Positions 35,555-43,958 of a DNA stretch of 64,000 bases are shown here, piece after piece (position 1 is the stretch's first letter; each line of letters opens with the position of its first letter). The stretch covers positions 31,731 through 95,730 of the forward strand of contig NZ_JAEHOQ010000017.1 in NCBI RefSeq assembly GCF_016239305.1. The letters are read 5' to 3'. The notes under the pieces were generated by a model, which saw nothing but the letters and a program-made list of their open reading frames with translations, searched no databases and had not been told where the DNA came from. The stretch comes from Proteus vulgaris. GTDB taxonomy: Bacteria; Pseudomonadota; Gammaproteobacteria; Enterobacterales; Enterobacteriaceae. The translations under genes were made by a program, and so were the position numbers.

Positions 35555-36508
35555 TTAGTATATAAGATTCCTTGCAGCAGCTTCTAAGCGTGTTACACCT
35601 CGTTTGTCATACCGCTGTGTGGTTGCTACGCTACTGTGCCCCATAGCCTCCCTGACAGTAAGTAGGTCCTCACCGAGTTCTAACAGCTTAGTAGCATAGG
35701 TTCGTCGGCAGTCATGGGGGGTAAATGAATCAGAGGCTGAATCTTTCACCAGTTTATCAATAATATACCGTAAACCATCGGTTGTTATTCTATCGCAAGT
35801 CACATCATCATTTTTACGTATGCGGGTAAAAACTGCACCGGTATGATCCCCTCTTACAGTTTCTATCCATAAACGAATACGACGGAGCGTGTCACTTGGC
35901 ATGAAGTTAGTTCTTTCTTTGTTTCCTTTACCCATGATTTTAATGGAGTAATTATCAAAATTGATATCTTCCATATCCAATAAAGTGACTTCAGCACGGC
36001 GCAAACCACAGCCAAGCATTAATGATACAATCGCCGCATCACGTACCGAGACTGCGGTATTTAGGCTATCAAGGTGTTGATAAATAGCAGTTATTTCACT
36101 ACTACTCAGTGAACGCCCTCGACCGATACGGTTCCCACGAATCCGGCGTATGCTTCTAATATCTTGATATGTATCACTGTCTATAATTCGTGATGCTCTG
36201 GCTTCTTCTGCCACCCCTTTAATAGCACTCAGAATTAGGTTTATACTATTAGGTGTCTTTTTCTCCAGTATTAATTTCTGAAGTACCAATTGAACGGCAT
36301 CTCGATCTATGATTGACCAATCGAAAGTAAACGGGTCCATAGCACGAAACAATTTAACCACTGACACTAGGCAGGAGCGCATTGTCTTTTGGCTTTGTTT
36401 GGAACGCAGCCGTAGCAAGTAGCTGGTTGCTGGATTGTTGGTGTTTTTCGTCATGTTATTTACATCAACAATTTCTGTTACGTTGTCACGTAAAATTAAC
36501 TCTCCCAT
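35555..36508 (-). CDS. tyrosine recombinase/integrase
   Basis: From the ATG at 36508, which has a near-perfect AAGGAGG site, the protein has 317 residues. It has an N-terminal core-binding domain and the catalytic blocks GCGLRRAEV (Arg), HDCRRTYATKLL (His, Arg) and GHSSVATTQRYDK (His, Tyr). It could integrate a cassette next to it or resolve plasmid multimers. No attachment site was recognised in the flanks. An upstream start at 36577 lacks a good ribosome binding site. Confidence 0.88.
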   Translation of the reverse strand: MGELILRDNVTEIVDVNNMTKNTNNPATSYLLRLRSKQSQKTMRSCLVSVVKLFRAMDPFTFDWSIIDRDAVQLVLQKLILEKKTPNSINLILSAIKGVAEEARASRIIDSDTYQDIRSIRRIRGNRIGRGRSLSSSEITAIYQHLDSLNTAVSVRDAAIVSLMLGCGLRRAEVTLLDMEDINFDNYSIKIMGKGNKERTNFMPSDTLRRIRLWIETVRGDHTGAVFTRIRKNDDVTCDRITTDGLRYIIDKLVKDSASDSFTPHDCRRTYATKLLELGEDLLTVREAMGHSSVATTQRYDKRGVTRLEAAARNLIY

Positions 36509-36910
36509 CGGTGCCTCCTTGGTGCTGAAAATCGGTGTGAAAATTGTGGTGAATTCTGGTGCATCAAATAGCATCACTAACCATAAATCATAAAATAAAA
36601 AACGTTACTACATTAAACGTATATTTAACCGAGTAAAGAGTAACACAAGGATTTATCATCCAAAAGTTAAAACATAGATATTATTGCAAATATAACAATA
36701 CTCGGTGATATATTGCACATTATTGATGATTAAAATCCATAATGTAACTTGTATTATGAATTTGTGGGTAGAAAGTAGGTTTAATACACTGATTAGTGAT
36801 TTCCTTTTTTTGGTAATATCAGAATCAATTGAATAGCTACCATGTAGCTATAATTATAAATTTTTATAATTCTATAAGTACTAATTTATATTAAAAATAA
36901 AGGAAAAAAT
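36509..36910. promoter_or_regulatory. AT-rich divergent gap with two palindromes
   Basis: No gene is visible. Near 36835 AGCTAC-CAT-GTAGCT is a perfect 6-bp inverted repeat. At 36852-36871 AATTATAAA and TTTATAATT form a perfect 9-bp repeat about two bases apart. They lie before the exported-protein gene and are candidate operators. A recombination site for the integrase could also be here. Confidence 0.4.
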
Positions 36911-37708
36911 GTGAAAGCCAATAAATTAATTTTATTTGCAGTCTTATCATTGAGTATCACACATATCCAAAATGCGATTTCCGCTGAAAGTCAAATGTCA
37001 TTTTCACTATCAGAAATTTGTAAAGCAGGATTATCTACCATATATGATCGTGATATAGATATAATGCAATCGACGGAAATTTCAAATAATATCAGTAGAA
37101 TTAGATACATAAGAAACCAAGATGGTAAACTCTTTTCATATCTGTGTAGAAAAGAGTCAACAAACAGACTAAGTTTCTTTGACGAAAAATTACCCAATGC
37201 TCGTTGGTATGGTGCTGATCTGTCTGAACCACAGATATTTTTCTCTACGGCAAACAATGTGCTAACTATAAGAGATGTTGTTAACGGAGAAACCTTAAAA
37301 ACATATATATTTAGTAGAAATGATTTTATTGACAAGAAGGAAACATCTAAGGATGAAATGGATAAGATAAACATCTGGCTAGATGAGTACATAACCAATT
37401 CATTCAATAAAACTAATGCGTGGGATGTTAAATATATTGGTGTTACACAAACGATGTCTAGTCCGGTTAATACTTATATGCTAAATTTTGATACCACAGA
37501 TAAAAAGCTACTCTCTCTTAAAAATGCAGATGTTGATGCCTTTGCTTTTGAACAAAACATATCAAGAATATCTAAATGGAAGAATAGCTTTTGTACAAAA
37601 GAGATTTCAGATTTTATGATTAAATATAGCATTGATGTGCTACACTCAAAAATATCTAATAACGGAGAATTACAATTCATCTCTACTTGCTACAAAGGTA
37701 GCTATTAA
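36911..37708 (+). CDS. exported protein of unknown function, 265 aa
   Basis: The GTG at 36911 follows AGGA and starts a signal peptide (KLILFAVLSLSITHIQNAISA). The mature part is soluble, Asp/Asn/Ser-rich and has about four cysteines (ICKAGLS, SYLCRKES, NSFCTKE, STCYKG) that may pair. I recognise no family. It is monocistronic, AT-rich, and flanked by repeats and a hairpin, which suggests acquired cargo with periplasmic or surface function. Confidence 0.6.
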   Translation: MKANKLILFAVLSLSITHIQNAISAESQMSFSLSEICKAGLSTIYDRDIDIMQSTEISNNISRIRYIRNQDGKLFSYLCRKESTNRLSFFDEKLPNARWYGADLSEPQIFFSTANNVLTIRDVVNGETLKTYIFSRNDFIDKKETSKDEMDKINIWLDEYITNSFNKTNAWDVKYIGVTQTMSSPVNTYMLNFDTTDKKLLSLKNADVDAFAFEQNISRISKWKNSFCTKEISDFMIKYSIDVLHSKISNNGELQFISTCYKGSY

Positions 37709-37734
37709 GGTTTATTGAAAGGTATTAATAACAT

Positions 37735-37761
37735 GTGGGTGTAAATAAAATTATACCCACC
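37735..37761. terminator. hairpin after the exported-protein gene
   Basis: GTGGGTGTAA and TTATACCCAC form a 10-bp stem with one G-T pair, about 25 bases after the stop. There is no clear T-tract, so termination is only likely. Confidence 0.45.
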
Positions 37762-37962
37762 ACTAATATATGGTGATTTCATGGGATATTTAAATATATA
37801 ATTGATATTATTCAATTCAAGTTAGTATGAGCCATTTATATTAAAATACTTAAAGAAATATCATAAAAACAAACACATATTATTAATAATAAATAGTATT
37901 GCAATTAATAATAATCTGCTAATATCGTTTTGGGTGCTTGAATCATTTTGGTTCGAGCATTG

Positions 37963-38072
37963 ATACGAGCCAAAAAGACGAAAGCCCCGAATCAGGTATA
38001 ACCCTTAATTCGAGGCAGTCTACAAACTTCGCAATTTGATTCTGTCTCCTTTTACTCAAGGAGTCAAGAGAA
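37963..38072. ncRNA. hok leader region with probable Sok antisense site
   Basis: The stretch before the toxin gene can fold (GCCCCGAAT with ATTCGAGGC, 37984-38016), as leaders of hok mRNAs do. In hok/sok systems a short antisense RNA from the opposite strand binds here and blocks translation. The exact ends of the RNAs cannot be seen. Confidence 0.45.
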
Positions 38073-38216
38073 ATGAGCAAATTTGCCCTGATAGGGCTGA
38101 TTGCTGTGTGCATCACAGTTCTGTGCTTCTCATTGTTAATGCGTGATCGCTTATGTTCACTAAATTTCACAAGCGGAGGCACAGTGGTTCAAGCAACGCT
38201 ATCTTGTGATAAGTAA
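38073..38216 (+). CDS. hok: Hok/Gef-family type I toxin
   Basis: The 47-residue peptide starts MSKFALIGLIAVCITVLCF, one membrane helix, followed by RDRLCSL and a short periplasmic tail ending in LSCDK. This matches Hok, Gef and SrnB (membrane segment, conserved Cys in the LC motif). In the family it depolarises the membrane when plasmid loss removes the unstable antisense RNA. The preceding sequence has a hok-like leader. It is the fourth addiction module of this window, with MazEF, ParDE and possibly the Hcp cassette. Confidence 0.82.
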   Translation: MSKFALIGLIAVCITVLCFSLLMRDRLCSLNFTSGGTVVQATLSCDK

Positions 38217-38301
38217 TGTTGCTCTTGTGGGGGGAAACCCCCACATTTTCTCTTTTATAGATTACGAAGGATTGGTGATACAAGCACCCTTTTTCGGTTA
38301 G

Positions 38302-38682
38302 CTATGGTTCACTCTTTTTGCTATCAATCATACCACTTTCGTTGAATAGATAGATAAGCCAGTATATTAAATATAATGCTGTTGTAATCATGCCTATATT
38401 GATCATTAATAATCCGAATCGCGGTGTATTATTAATATCAAACAGTAAATCATCCCTGATAAAATAGCTAGAGAGTAAAAATACAACTGATATACCAGAA
38501 TAACCAAATGCTAATTTGAATAGTCTTGATTTCGATTTAGCGAAAATAATTATTAAAATTATAAAAATTAAAACATAATCATTTACTGTGAAAATAACAT
38601 CTAAAATAGAGCTTAATGAGGATATAGCATTATCTAAAGGAGTTTGATTACCTGTTGCTGTGTGTAGTGTTTCATTTTCCAT
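38302..38682 (-). CDS. small membrane protein, 126 aa
   Basis: It has three hydrophobic segments (YVLIFIILIIIFA, YSGISVVFLLSSYFI, LLMINIGMITTALYLIYWLIY) and short charged loops. I recognise no family. It lies between the toxin gene and the MazF gene. Immunity or membrane-stress functions can be imagined but nothing supports one. Confidence 0.5.
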   Translation of the reverse strand: MENETLHTATGNQTPLDNAISSLSSILDVIFTVNDYVLIFIILIIIFAKSKSRLFKLAFGYSGISVVFLLSSYFIRDDLLFDINNTPRFGLLMINIGMITTALYLIYWLIYLFNESGMIDSKKSEP

Positions 38683-38716
38683 TCTATCCCATAACCCTTA
38701 TAAATAAGTATTATAT

Positions 38717-39049
38717 CTACCCTATTAACGCCTTTGCTTTAGCTTTTATCTCTGCCAGTTCTGATGCCTCTACTTTGCCCTTTTTAGTAACCTTACGAGC
38801 TCTCCAGTCAACAGATGTAACTTGATCCGCTAATGCGTAGCTGTCTCTTTCGTTCGAGAGTTCGCATTCAAATGGATAGCCTTTGCCCTTAGTTGTACAT
38901 GGTACGCATAGTAAGAGCCCTACTTTATTATTGTATGCAAAAGGGCTAAGGACAACTGCTGGACGATGACCGCCCTGCTCATGTCCTTCAACTGGATCAA
39001 AGTCAATCCAAATCAAATCGCCAGAATCAGGTACGTATCGAGATACCAT
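38717..39049 (-). CDS. mazF: MazF/PemK-family mRNA interferase toxin
   Basis: The 110-residue protein has MazF blocks: SGDLIWIDFDPVEGHEQGG, HRPAVVLSP, LLLCVPCTTKGKGYPFEC and ADQVTSVDWRAR. The family cuts mRNA at short sequences. It shares one base with the antitoxin gene upstream, the common antitoxin-first arrangement. Confidence 0.9.
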   Translation of the reverse strand: MVSRYVPDSGDLIWIDFDPVEGHEQGGHRPAVVLSPFAYNNKVGLLLCVPCTTKGKGYPFECELSNERDSYALADQVTSVDWRARKVTKKGKVEASELAEIKAKAKALIG

Positions 39050-39294
39050 TAAATTAATTCCTTACCTGTTCGAGCTCCGAAGTCTACTTTCTCATGGATA
39101 TTCTCCGGTGTGATACCGGCTAACAAATTATCTAATGAGTATTCTACCGCTTTAACTGGCGTAATGATGATACGACCTTCTTCTACCGCTATTTCAACCG
39201 TATCATCAACGCTAAGTGCCGCTTTTTGCATGATTGCAACAGGAAGCCGTACAGACGGGCTATTGCCCCATTTTTTTACTGTGACCTGAGCCAT
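39049..39294 (-). CDS. mazE: MazE/PemI-family antitoxin
   Basis: The 81-residue protein has an N-terminal AbrB/SpoVT-like domain (VKKWGNSPSVRLPVAIM, VEIAVEEGRIIITP) for DNA binding and a C-terminal toxin-binding tail. It forms a pair with the MazF gene downstream. It is transcribed away from parF across the repeat array. Confidence 0.9.
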   Translation of the reverse strand: MAQVTVKKWGNSPSVRLPVAIMQKAALSVDDTVEIAVEEGRIIITPVKAVEYSLDNLLAGITPENIHEKVDFGARTGKELI

Positions 39295-39372
39295 TTATCA
39301 CCTCTACAATTCAACGTCCGAGTTTTAATAGTAGCACCCCAATTTAAATGTATCAACATTGTTGATTATGAT

Positions 39373-39547
39373 AAACACATAAACGCATAAACACATAAGT
39401 GTATGTGTCTTTATGTCACATATAATGTGTGAGTTTGATAAGGTCCGTTATGTGTCTATGTGTTTAGGCTCAAACACACATAAACACAAAAACACATTGA
39501 TTATTTTTTGGCTTACTTAGATAATGAACAAAACACAAACACACATA
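39373..39547. repeat. parH-like array of ACAC 8-bp repeats with the parFG promoter
   Basis: ACACATAA-type units repeat with an 8-bp period (ACACATAA, ACGCATAA, ACACATAA), with inverted TGTGT copies further along. In TP228, ParG binds tetramer repeats with four-base spacers at its operator and centromere, and this array has the same layout with a different tetramer. It lies between mazE and parF, so it likely serves as centromere and operator. Confidence 0.75.
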
Positions 39548-39559
39548 TGAGGGTTTCCA

Positions 39560-40183
39560 GTGAAGGTAATTTCTTTTTTAAATCCGAAAGGCGGGTCTGG
39601 AAAAACAACCACCGTCATAAACGTTGCTACTGCTATGCAAAGAGCAGGTTATTCGTTAGCGGTTGTCGATACAGACCCTCAAATGAGCCTATCTAACTGG
39701 TCTAAAGAAGGGAACTGTGATTATGATGTTTTCACCGCAGCCAGTGAGAAAGACGTTTATAGCATCCGTAAGGATTTAAGTGATTATGATTTTGTCATTG
39801 TAGATGGTGCTGGTTCGCTTTCTGTAATTACTTCAGCAGCGGTTATGGTTAGTGACCTTGTTATAATTCCAGTCTCGCCAAGCCCTCTTGATTTTTCCGC
39901 AGCCGGTAGTGTTACATCAGTTCTTGAAGCTCAGGCATACAGCCGCAAAGTAGAAGCTAGGTTCCTGATCACTCGAAAAATTGACCAAACCACTATGTTG
40001 CAAGTATTAAAAGACAACCTCAAAGATACCGGCTTATCTTCTTTCAAAACAGCCATTTCTCAACGGCAGAGCTATATCAAATCTATTCTGGATGGCAAGA
40101 GTATTTTTGAAACTAATGATGGAAATGCAAAAGGCGAGATTGAAATACTAACCAAAGAAATCCTGACTATTTTTGAGTCATAA
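39560..40183 (+). CDS. parF: ParF, Walker-type partition ATPase
   Basis: The 207-residue product starts at a GTG and has a deviant Walker A (NPKGGSGKTTT), VDTDPQMSLSNWSKEG and a Walker B-like VIVDGAGS. It resembles ParF of plasmid TP228 across its whole length, including length. ParF polymerises on ATP and moves plasmid copies with ParG. ParG follows 90 bases downstream. Confidence 0.93.
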   Translation: MKVISFLNPKGGSGKTTTVINVATAMQRAGYSLAVVDTDPQMSLSNWSKEGNCDYDVFTAASEKDVYSIRKDLSDYDFVIVDGAGSLSVITSAAVMVSDLVIIPVSPSPLDFSAAGSVTSVLEAQAYSRKVEARFLITRKIDQTTMLQVLKDNLKDTGLSSFKTAISQRQSYIKSILDGKSIFETNDGNAKGEIEILTKEILTIFES

Positions 40184-40256
40184 TGTGTATTAACACATAA
40201 ACACAAACGTGTATTTACACATAAGCGCTAAAACACAAAAGCGCATATGTGTTTAA
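40184..40256. repeat. ACAC-type repeats between parF and parG
   Basis: The gap holds further ACACATAA and inverted TGTGTTT elements at roughly 8-bp spacing. It may be an extra ParG-binding site controlling parG or silencing the operon. Confidence 0.6.
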
Positions 40257-40273
40257 ATTAAAAGAGATACTTT

Positions 40274-40501
40274 ATGGCACTTGAAAAAGTAAATGAATCA
40301 TCAAATTCACAAAAGATGAAATTCGGTGAAAACAGGGACTTAGATAAAATTCTTGAAAAAAGTACAAAAACAAAACGTATAAATGTAGATCTTGATGAAG
40401 ATACTCAAATTCGATTCAAAGCTGCATGTGTTAAACGAAACACCACCATGAAAGATGTAATATCAGATTATGTTCATCAGTGGCTGAAGCAAAATGAATA
40501 G
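40274..40501 (+). CDS. parG: ParG, ribbon-helix-helix partition protein
   Basis: The 75-residue product has a flexible N-terminus (MALEKVNES), then KMKFGENRDLDKIL and a C-terminal ribbon-helix-helix (KRINVDLDEDTQIRFKAAC) as in TP228 ParG. It binds the ACAC repeats and stimulates ParF. It differs from TP228 ParG more than ParF does, consistent with different target repeats. Confidence 0.9.
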   Translation: MALEKVNESSNSQKMKFGENRDLDKILEKSTKTKRINVDLDEDTQIRFKAACVKRNTTMKDVISDYVHQWLKQNE

Positions 40502-40598
40502 GTAGTGTTTTTTTAGGGATGATATTTCATCCCTTTTTATTGCACTTTTATCTCAATTTCACTATGTAAAATTCAAAACAGAAGTGTCTCATGCTCGA

Positions 40599-40967
40599 CT
40601 ATTCGACCCAATCTGGTAGTTTTGGCAATGGTTGTTTTTTCCACGGCTCTTGCTCTCCAAGATCCCAAATTTCAGTGTTGTATGTTCCTGTTCCACCAAA
40701 ATCAAGGCTTGGTCGTAACTGCGTTATGTAGCAGTACGCGAGAAAGCCGTTCTCTCTCTTGCGTACCAATTCAGTCCAACCGACCGCGTATATATCTCGT
40801 AGATATGCTTCCCAAGCAAACAACACACCGGTATTGCTCCACTGCTCTAACTCAGGATAAAATCGTCTTATTTCCTTTATAAAATCAATCTCGTCACTAT
40901 TGAATTCATTATCTGGACATGGGTTGCTCGGGTTTCGTTGGAACGTTTCTTCATTAAAAACAAACAT
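40599..40967 (-). CDS. hypothetical protein, 122 aa
   Basis: A small acidic, Trp/Tyr-rich soluble protein (WSNTGVLFAWEAYLRD, VGWTELVRKREN). No family was recognised. It lies convergent to parG and upstream of the second repeat array. No signal peptide or membrane segment is seen. It may be a plasmid accessory protein. Confidence 0.5.
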   Translation of the reverse strand: MFVFNEETFQRNPSNPCPDNEFNSDEIDFIKEIRRFYPELEQWSNTGVLFAWEAYLRDIYAVGWTELVRKRENGFLAYCYITQLRPSLDFGGTGTYNTEIWDLGEQEPWKKQPLPKLPDWVE

Positions 40968-41067
40968 GCTCCGGTCCTCTACTTTAACTGGTAGTGTTTT
41001 TGCTTTTTATTATTGTACCTGTGATTTAATTCTTCACTTAGATTTTAGGTTGATTACCTATAAAGCC

Positions 41068-41175
41068 TAAAATATTTTCATATGTGTATACACACATTAA
41101 CACATACGTGTATATGTGATGAATCACACACAAATACACATTAACACATATACACATTAACACATATATACATGA
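41068..41175. repeat. extra ACAC-type repeat array, copy A
   Basis: Repeated ACACATTA, ACACATAT and inverted TGTGTAT elements continue into the conserved 93-bp unit that follows. The array resembles that of the parFG region but has no adjacent par gene. A related array lies at 47977-48083. Confidence 0.7.
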
Positions 41176-41268
41176 GTGTTTATGTGTATAATTAGTTTTG
41201 CCATACGTTATATGATTATAATAAGTACCAACACTAGGGTTATAACGCCACATTGTGGCGTTTTTTTT
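41176..41268 (+). ncRNA. conserved 93-bp unit with promoter-like box and terminator, copy A
   Basis: This stretch differs from 48084-48176 at only about five positions. It has a TATAAT box (41187) and ends in AACGCCA-CATTG-TGGCGTT followed by eight T, so a short plus-strand RNA of about 60-70 bases is plausible. No protein is encoded on this strand. Confidence 0.5.
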
Positions 41269-41323
41269 GAGGATGAGACTGAAGATAAAATATAGAATTT
41301 TGATACCAAAAACTTTACATCGG

Positions 41324-42394
41324 TTACATGCTATTTTCTGGGTTTATGAATGTAGCTGGTAACCATTTCAGGAGGAAATTCTTTCCTTCACCAGTACCTA
41401 CCCAATAACCATGCCAGTGAGCTCGCCTAATGTGTGGGCGCATAGTCCCTAGTGCATGGGTACTTCTCAGGTTTTCATTGAATGCTCGAATACTATCACC
41501 TACATTGGCACCGATAATGGTTCTTTTAATTTTTTTAGCCTCAAATAACCGCTCTTTCCCTTTGGTTTTTTTGATGTTTTTATAAGAGACTGTTGGATTG
41601 GTGCTGTTCGGTATATCTACAAAATCTTTAATAAAAAAGGTTGTTATAGGTATAGCCAACTTAAACAACTCAACATATATATCTCTTAGCTCGCTTTTAA
41701 TTCGATGGTCTGTGAGTTTTGCAGCATCATTAAATGAGTCAATAATATTATTGTGGTTTAAGGAAATATTGAAGCTGGAGGTGTTCTTGTTTGAAAATAA
41801 GAATGTGAATGCAACTGCATCAATTCCATCAAGATCAGTTAAGCTGACCCAAAATCCAATTATAGTGCAACCACATAAGTCACCACTTGCTTTAACTATA
41901 TATTTAAATCCAGTTAAAAACACAGACCATTCTGGTATTCGTTTAAAATACTCAGTTGGTATGTATTCTGGCAATGGTGAATTCATTAATTCACTAGCAA
42001 GATCTCTGTCCATTTCATAAACAGACTTTGTATATTTCCATGGGAGTATAGTAGGTACTGATGATGGAGGGATACCCCTTTGGTCATAGTTATTCCTAAA
42101 TAGTTTTATCCAGTCTATATTGCCATAATTATCTAACCCATTTTTTTCTATAAATTCTGTTACTGAAAGATACAACCTAGCGGTTACATCTTTTTGAATC
42201 AGACGCCAATTTTCATCGTTCATTAATTTAGTTACACATAAATGCATAACATGGTAAAACGGCATAAATATGTTTTTATTTTTGATGTTGTCAATGGCTT
42301 CTTGTTCACAGCTACCTAAATAGTCTTTATATTCTTTATTAAGAAGAACAATTTTTTCAAGGGCTATATTGATAGCTGTCGTGTTATCGTTCAT
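41324..42394 (-). CDS. AcrVA2-like putative anti-CRISPR protein
   Basis: The 356-residue protein ends in a block resembling AcrVA2-family proteins: RPHIRRAHWHGYWVG followed by FLLKWLPATFIN. The middle holds FKYIVKASGDLCGCTIIGFW, a possible substrate-binding core. AcrVA2 of Moraxella phages lowers Cas12a levels by degrading its mRNA co-translationally, and distant relatives occur on many plasmids. The role here is inferred from the C-terminal motif only. It lies between the extra repeat array and an IS6 element that cut the gene next to it. Confidence 0.55.
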   Translation of the reverse strand: MNDNTTAINIALEKIVLLNKEYKDYLGSCEQEAIDNIKNKNIFMPFYHVMHLCVTKLMNDENWRLIQKDVTARLYLSVTEFIEKNGLDNYGNIDWIKLFRNNYDQRGIPPSSVPTILPWKYTKSVYEMDRDLASELMNSPLPEYIPTEYFKRIPEWSVFLTGFKYIVKASGDLCGCTIIGFWVSLTDLDGIDAVAFTFLFSNKNTSSFNISLNHNNIIDSFNDAAKLTDHRIKSELRDIYVELFKLAIPITTFFIKDFVDIPNSTNPTVSYKNIKKTKGKERLFEAKKIKRTIIGANVGDSIRAFNENLRSTHALGTMRPHIRRAHWHGYWVGTGEGKNFLLKWLPATFINPENSM

Positions 42395-42430
42395 TTACAA
42401 TCCTTAATCTACCTTGTCTTTAATATGCTA

Positions 42431-42543
42431 TTAGTGTCTGCTGTTGACCAGAGGTTCTATTATTGAATTGGATTTTTCAAGCCAATTCATACTATTAGAG
42501 CAACCCTTCTCATGACCAATGATTGTTAATACCTGTTTATAAG
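42431..42543 (-). pseudogene. 3' fragment of a paralogue of the exported 130-aa gene
   Basis: The reading frame ending at 42431 encodes QVLTIIGHEKGCSNSMNW and so on, close to the end of the gene at 49899-50291. The 5' part is lost at the left end of IS6 copy 1. So the region once carried a second full copy of this gene, as it carries a second copy of the repeat array. Confidence 0.75.
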
Positions 42544-43365
42544 GGCACTGTTGCAAATAGAATCGTGAAGCTGAGCTTTTCCGCTCAAAGTGGATTAAAG
42601 TCCGAATACTCTATTCACGAGGCGCACTTCTCCTAACGGTTGGCCATAGTAAAAATGTTCAGCTTGACCTTTGCGAAGCGCACGCATCACCTCAATTCCT
42701 TTAATGGTCGCATGTGCTGTTTTAAGTGATTTAAACCCTAAGGTGGGATTTATCACGCGCTTCAATTTTCCATGATCGCATTCAATGACATTATTGTGAA
42801 ATTTGATTTGTCGATGTTCTACATGTGTAGGGCATTTTCCTTCTTCTTTGAGAAGGTTAAGCGCTCGGCCATAAGGTGCGGCTTTATCTGTATTGATAAC
42901 CCTGGGGATTTGCCATTTTTTAACGCGATTGAATATTTTTCTTAAAAATCGATAAGCCGCCTTGGTATTACGACGAGGCGAGAGATAAAATTCAATGGTG
43001 TGCCCTCGACTATCGACAGCTCGGTAAAGGTACGTCCATTTCCCATTCACTTTGATATAAGTTTCGTCTAAATGCCAATTGTTGAGGTCGGAGGGATTAC
43101 ACCAATACCAACGTAACCGCTTTTCTATTTCTGGTGCATAACGTTGAACCCAGCGATAGATTGTCGTGTGATCTACATTTACACCGCGCTCAGCCAACAT
43201 TTCCTGAAGTTCTCGGTAACTGATACCGTATTTGCAGTACCAACGCACAGCCCAAAGAATGATAATACCAGTGAAATGACGACCTTTAAATGCATTCACC
43301 AAACGGACCTCAGTAATGAAATAGTTAATTTAGCATACCGGCTACTTAAACTTTGCAACAGTGCC
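42544..43365 (-). mobile_element. IS6-family insertion sequence (IS26-like), copy 1
   Basis: The element is 822 bp with 14-bp inverted repeats GGCACTGTTGCAAA at both ends and one transposase. No 8-bp target duplication matches the two flanks, so it has recombined since insertion. Its right end cuts a resolvase gene. It is nearly identical to the copy at 46770-47591 and in the same orientation. Confidence 0.93.
42595..43302 (-). CDS. IS6-family transposase
   Basis: The 235-residue DDE transposase is a close relative of IS26 TnpA, with HTH near VNVDHTTIYRWVQRYAPE, then NWHLDETYIKV (first Asp), VINTDKAAPYG (second Asp) and NNVIECDHGKLK (Glu). It appears intact. It differs from the second copy by an Arg in AERGVN where that has His. 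Confidence 0.93.
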   Translation of the reverse strand: MVNAFKGRHFTGIIILWAVRWYCKYGISYRELQEMLAERGVNVDHTTIYRWVQRYAPEIEKRLRWYWCNPSDLNNWHLDETYIKVNGKWTYLYRAVDSRGHTIEFYLSPRRNTKAAYRFLRKIFNRVKKWQIPRVINTDKAAPYGRALNLLKEEGKCPTHVEHRQIKFHNNVIECDHGKLKRVINPTLGFKSLKTAHATIKGIEVMRALRKGQAEHFYYGQPLGEVRLVNRVFGL

Positions 43366-43572
43366 GATAATATCACCTGGCATCGCCACATTGAGTAAAC
43401 GAAAGAGTTCTGGGCGGTGAAGTTGGGCACCCGATTCATTCTCTTCAAACCAGCAGACAATTTGTAGCCCCATTCCCTCGACAAATTTCAATAGTTCATT
43501 TTTTGCTCTAGACGCATCCTGTTCATGCGTTGATGCGCGAAGATACCCATAAATTCGTGTAGTTGTGTTCAT
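43366..43572 (-). pseudogene. truncated Tn3-family serine resolvase
   Basis: The first about 70 residues of a serine recombinase remain: TRIYGYLRASTHEQDA contains the catalytic Ser, and ENESGAQLHRPELFRLL follows. The gene is cut at 43365 by IS6 copy 1, which removed the DNA-binding end. The ATG at 43572 is likely. It is not functional. Confidence 0.85.
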
Positions 43573-43589
43573 CGGTTCACTATACATTG

Positions 43590-43720
43590 GTATTGTTATG
43601 TTGGTGCATTATACATCTATTTTTAATACTTATTGCACTAGAGTTTGCCTAGTGCAGTAAAGGTATACTTAAATTGCACTCATGAATTATGTACTCTGAT
43701 ATATATTGGAGCAAATGTAT
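43590..43720. other. probable res site of the broken Tn3-family transposon
   Basis: Upstream of the resolvase remnant GCACTAG and CTAGTGC form a 7-bp inverted repeat (43635-43655) in an AT-rich stretch with further TGCAC/GTGCA elements. Resolvases bind such sites before their own gene. The three subsites were not resolved. Confidence 0.45.
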
Positions 43721-43878
43721 TTTTCCCCTAGTAGGGTTGAAAATTATACAATAACTAGCAGTCAGTTTTGAGCGAAGGACGGACACAAAAAAGGTGCTTT
43801 GACTGCTACCCATATTTGCATATTTTGAAGCTTGACCCGATATTTGCGAAGCTTGGCCCTTATGAGGCAGTTTAATTG

Positions 43879-43907
43879 CCCGATAATCACTATAATTGGT
43901 TATCGGG
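43879..43907. promoter_or_regulatory. inverted repeats before the MBL-fold gene
   Basis: CCCGATAA and TTATCGGG form an 8-bp repeat, and TCATG-TTTGA-CATGA follows at 43907. They lie 50-80 bases upstream of the hydrolase gene and could be the binding site of the AraC-type regulator encoded next. Confidence 0.5.
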
Positions 43908-43958
43908 TCATGTTTGACATGACTCCTACTTGTCTAAGCAAAGTTTGGAGAACATATA

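Noticed and set aside
41038..41253. Minus-strand open frame of 71 codons with a similar partner at 47949-48161
   Set aside because: Both overlap the repeat array and 93-bp unit; similarity follows from DNA repetition and the products are low-complexity Tyr/Cys/Val strings.
42536..43373. 8-bp target duplication for IS6 copy 1
   Set aside because: Flanks TTTATAAG and GATAATAT do not match, nor do those of copy 2 or crosswise combinations.
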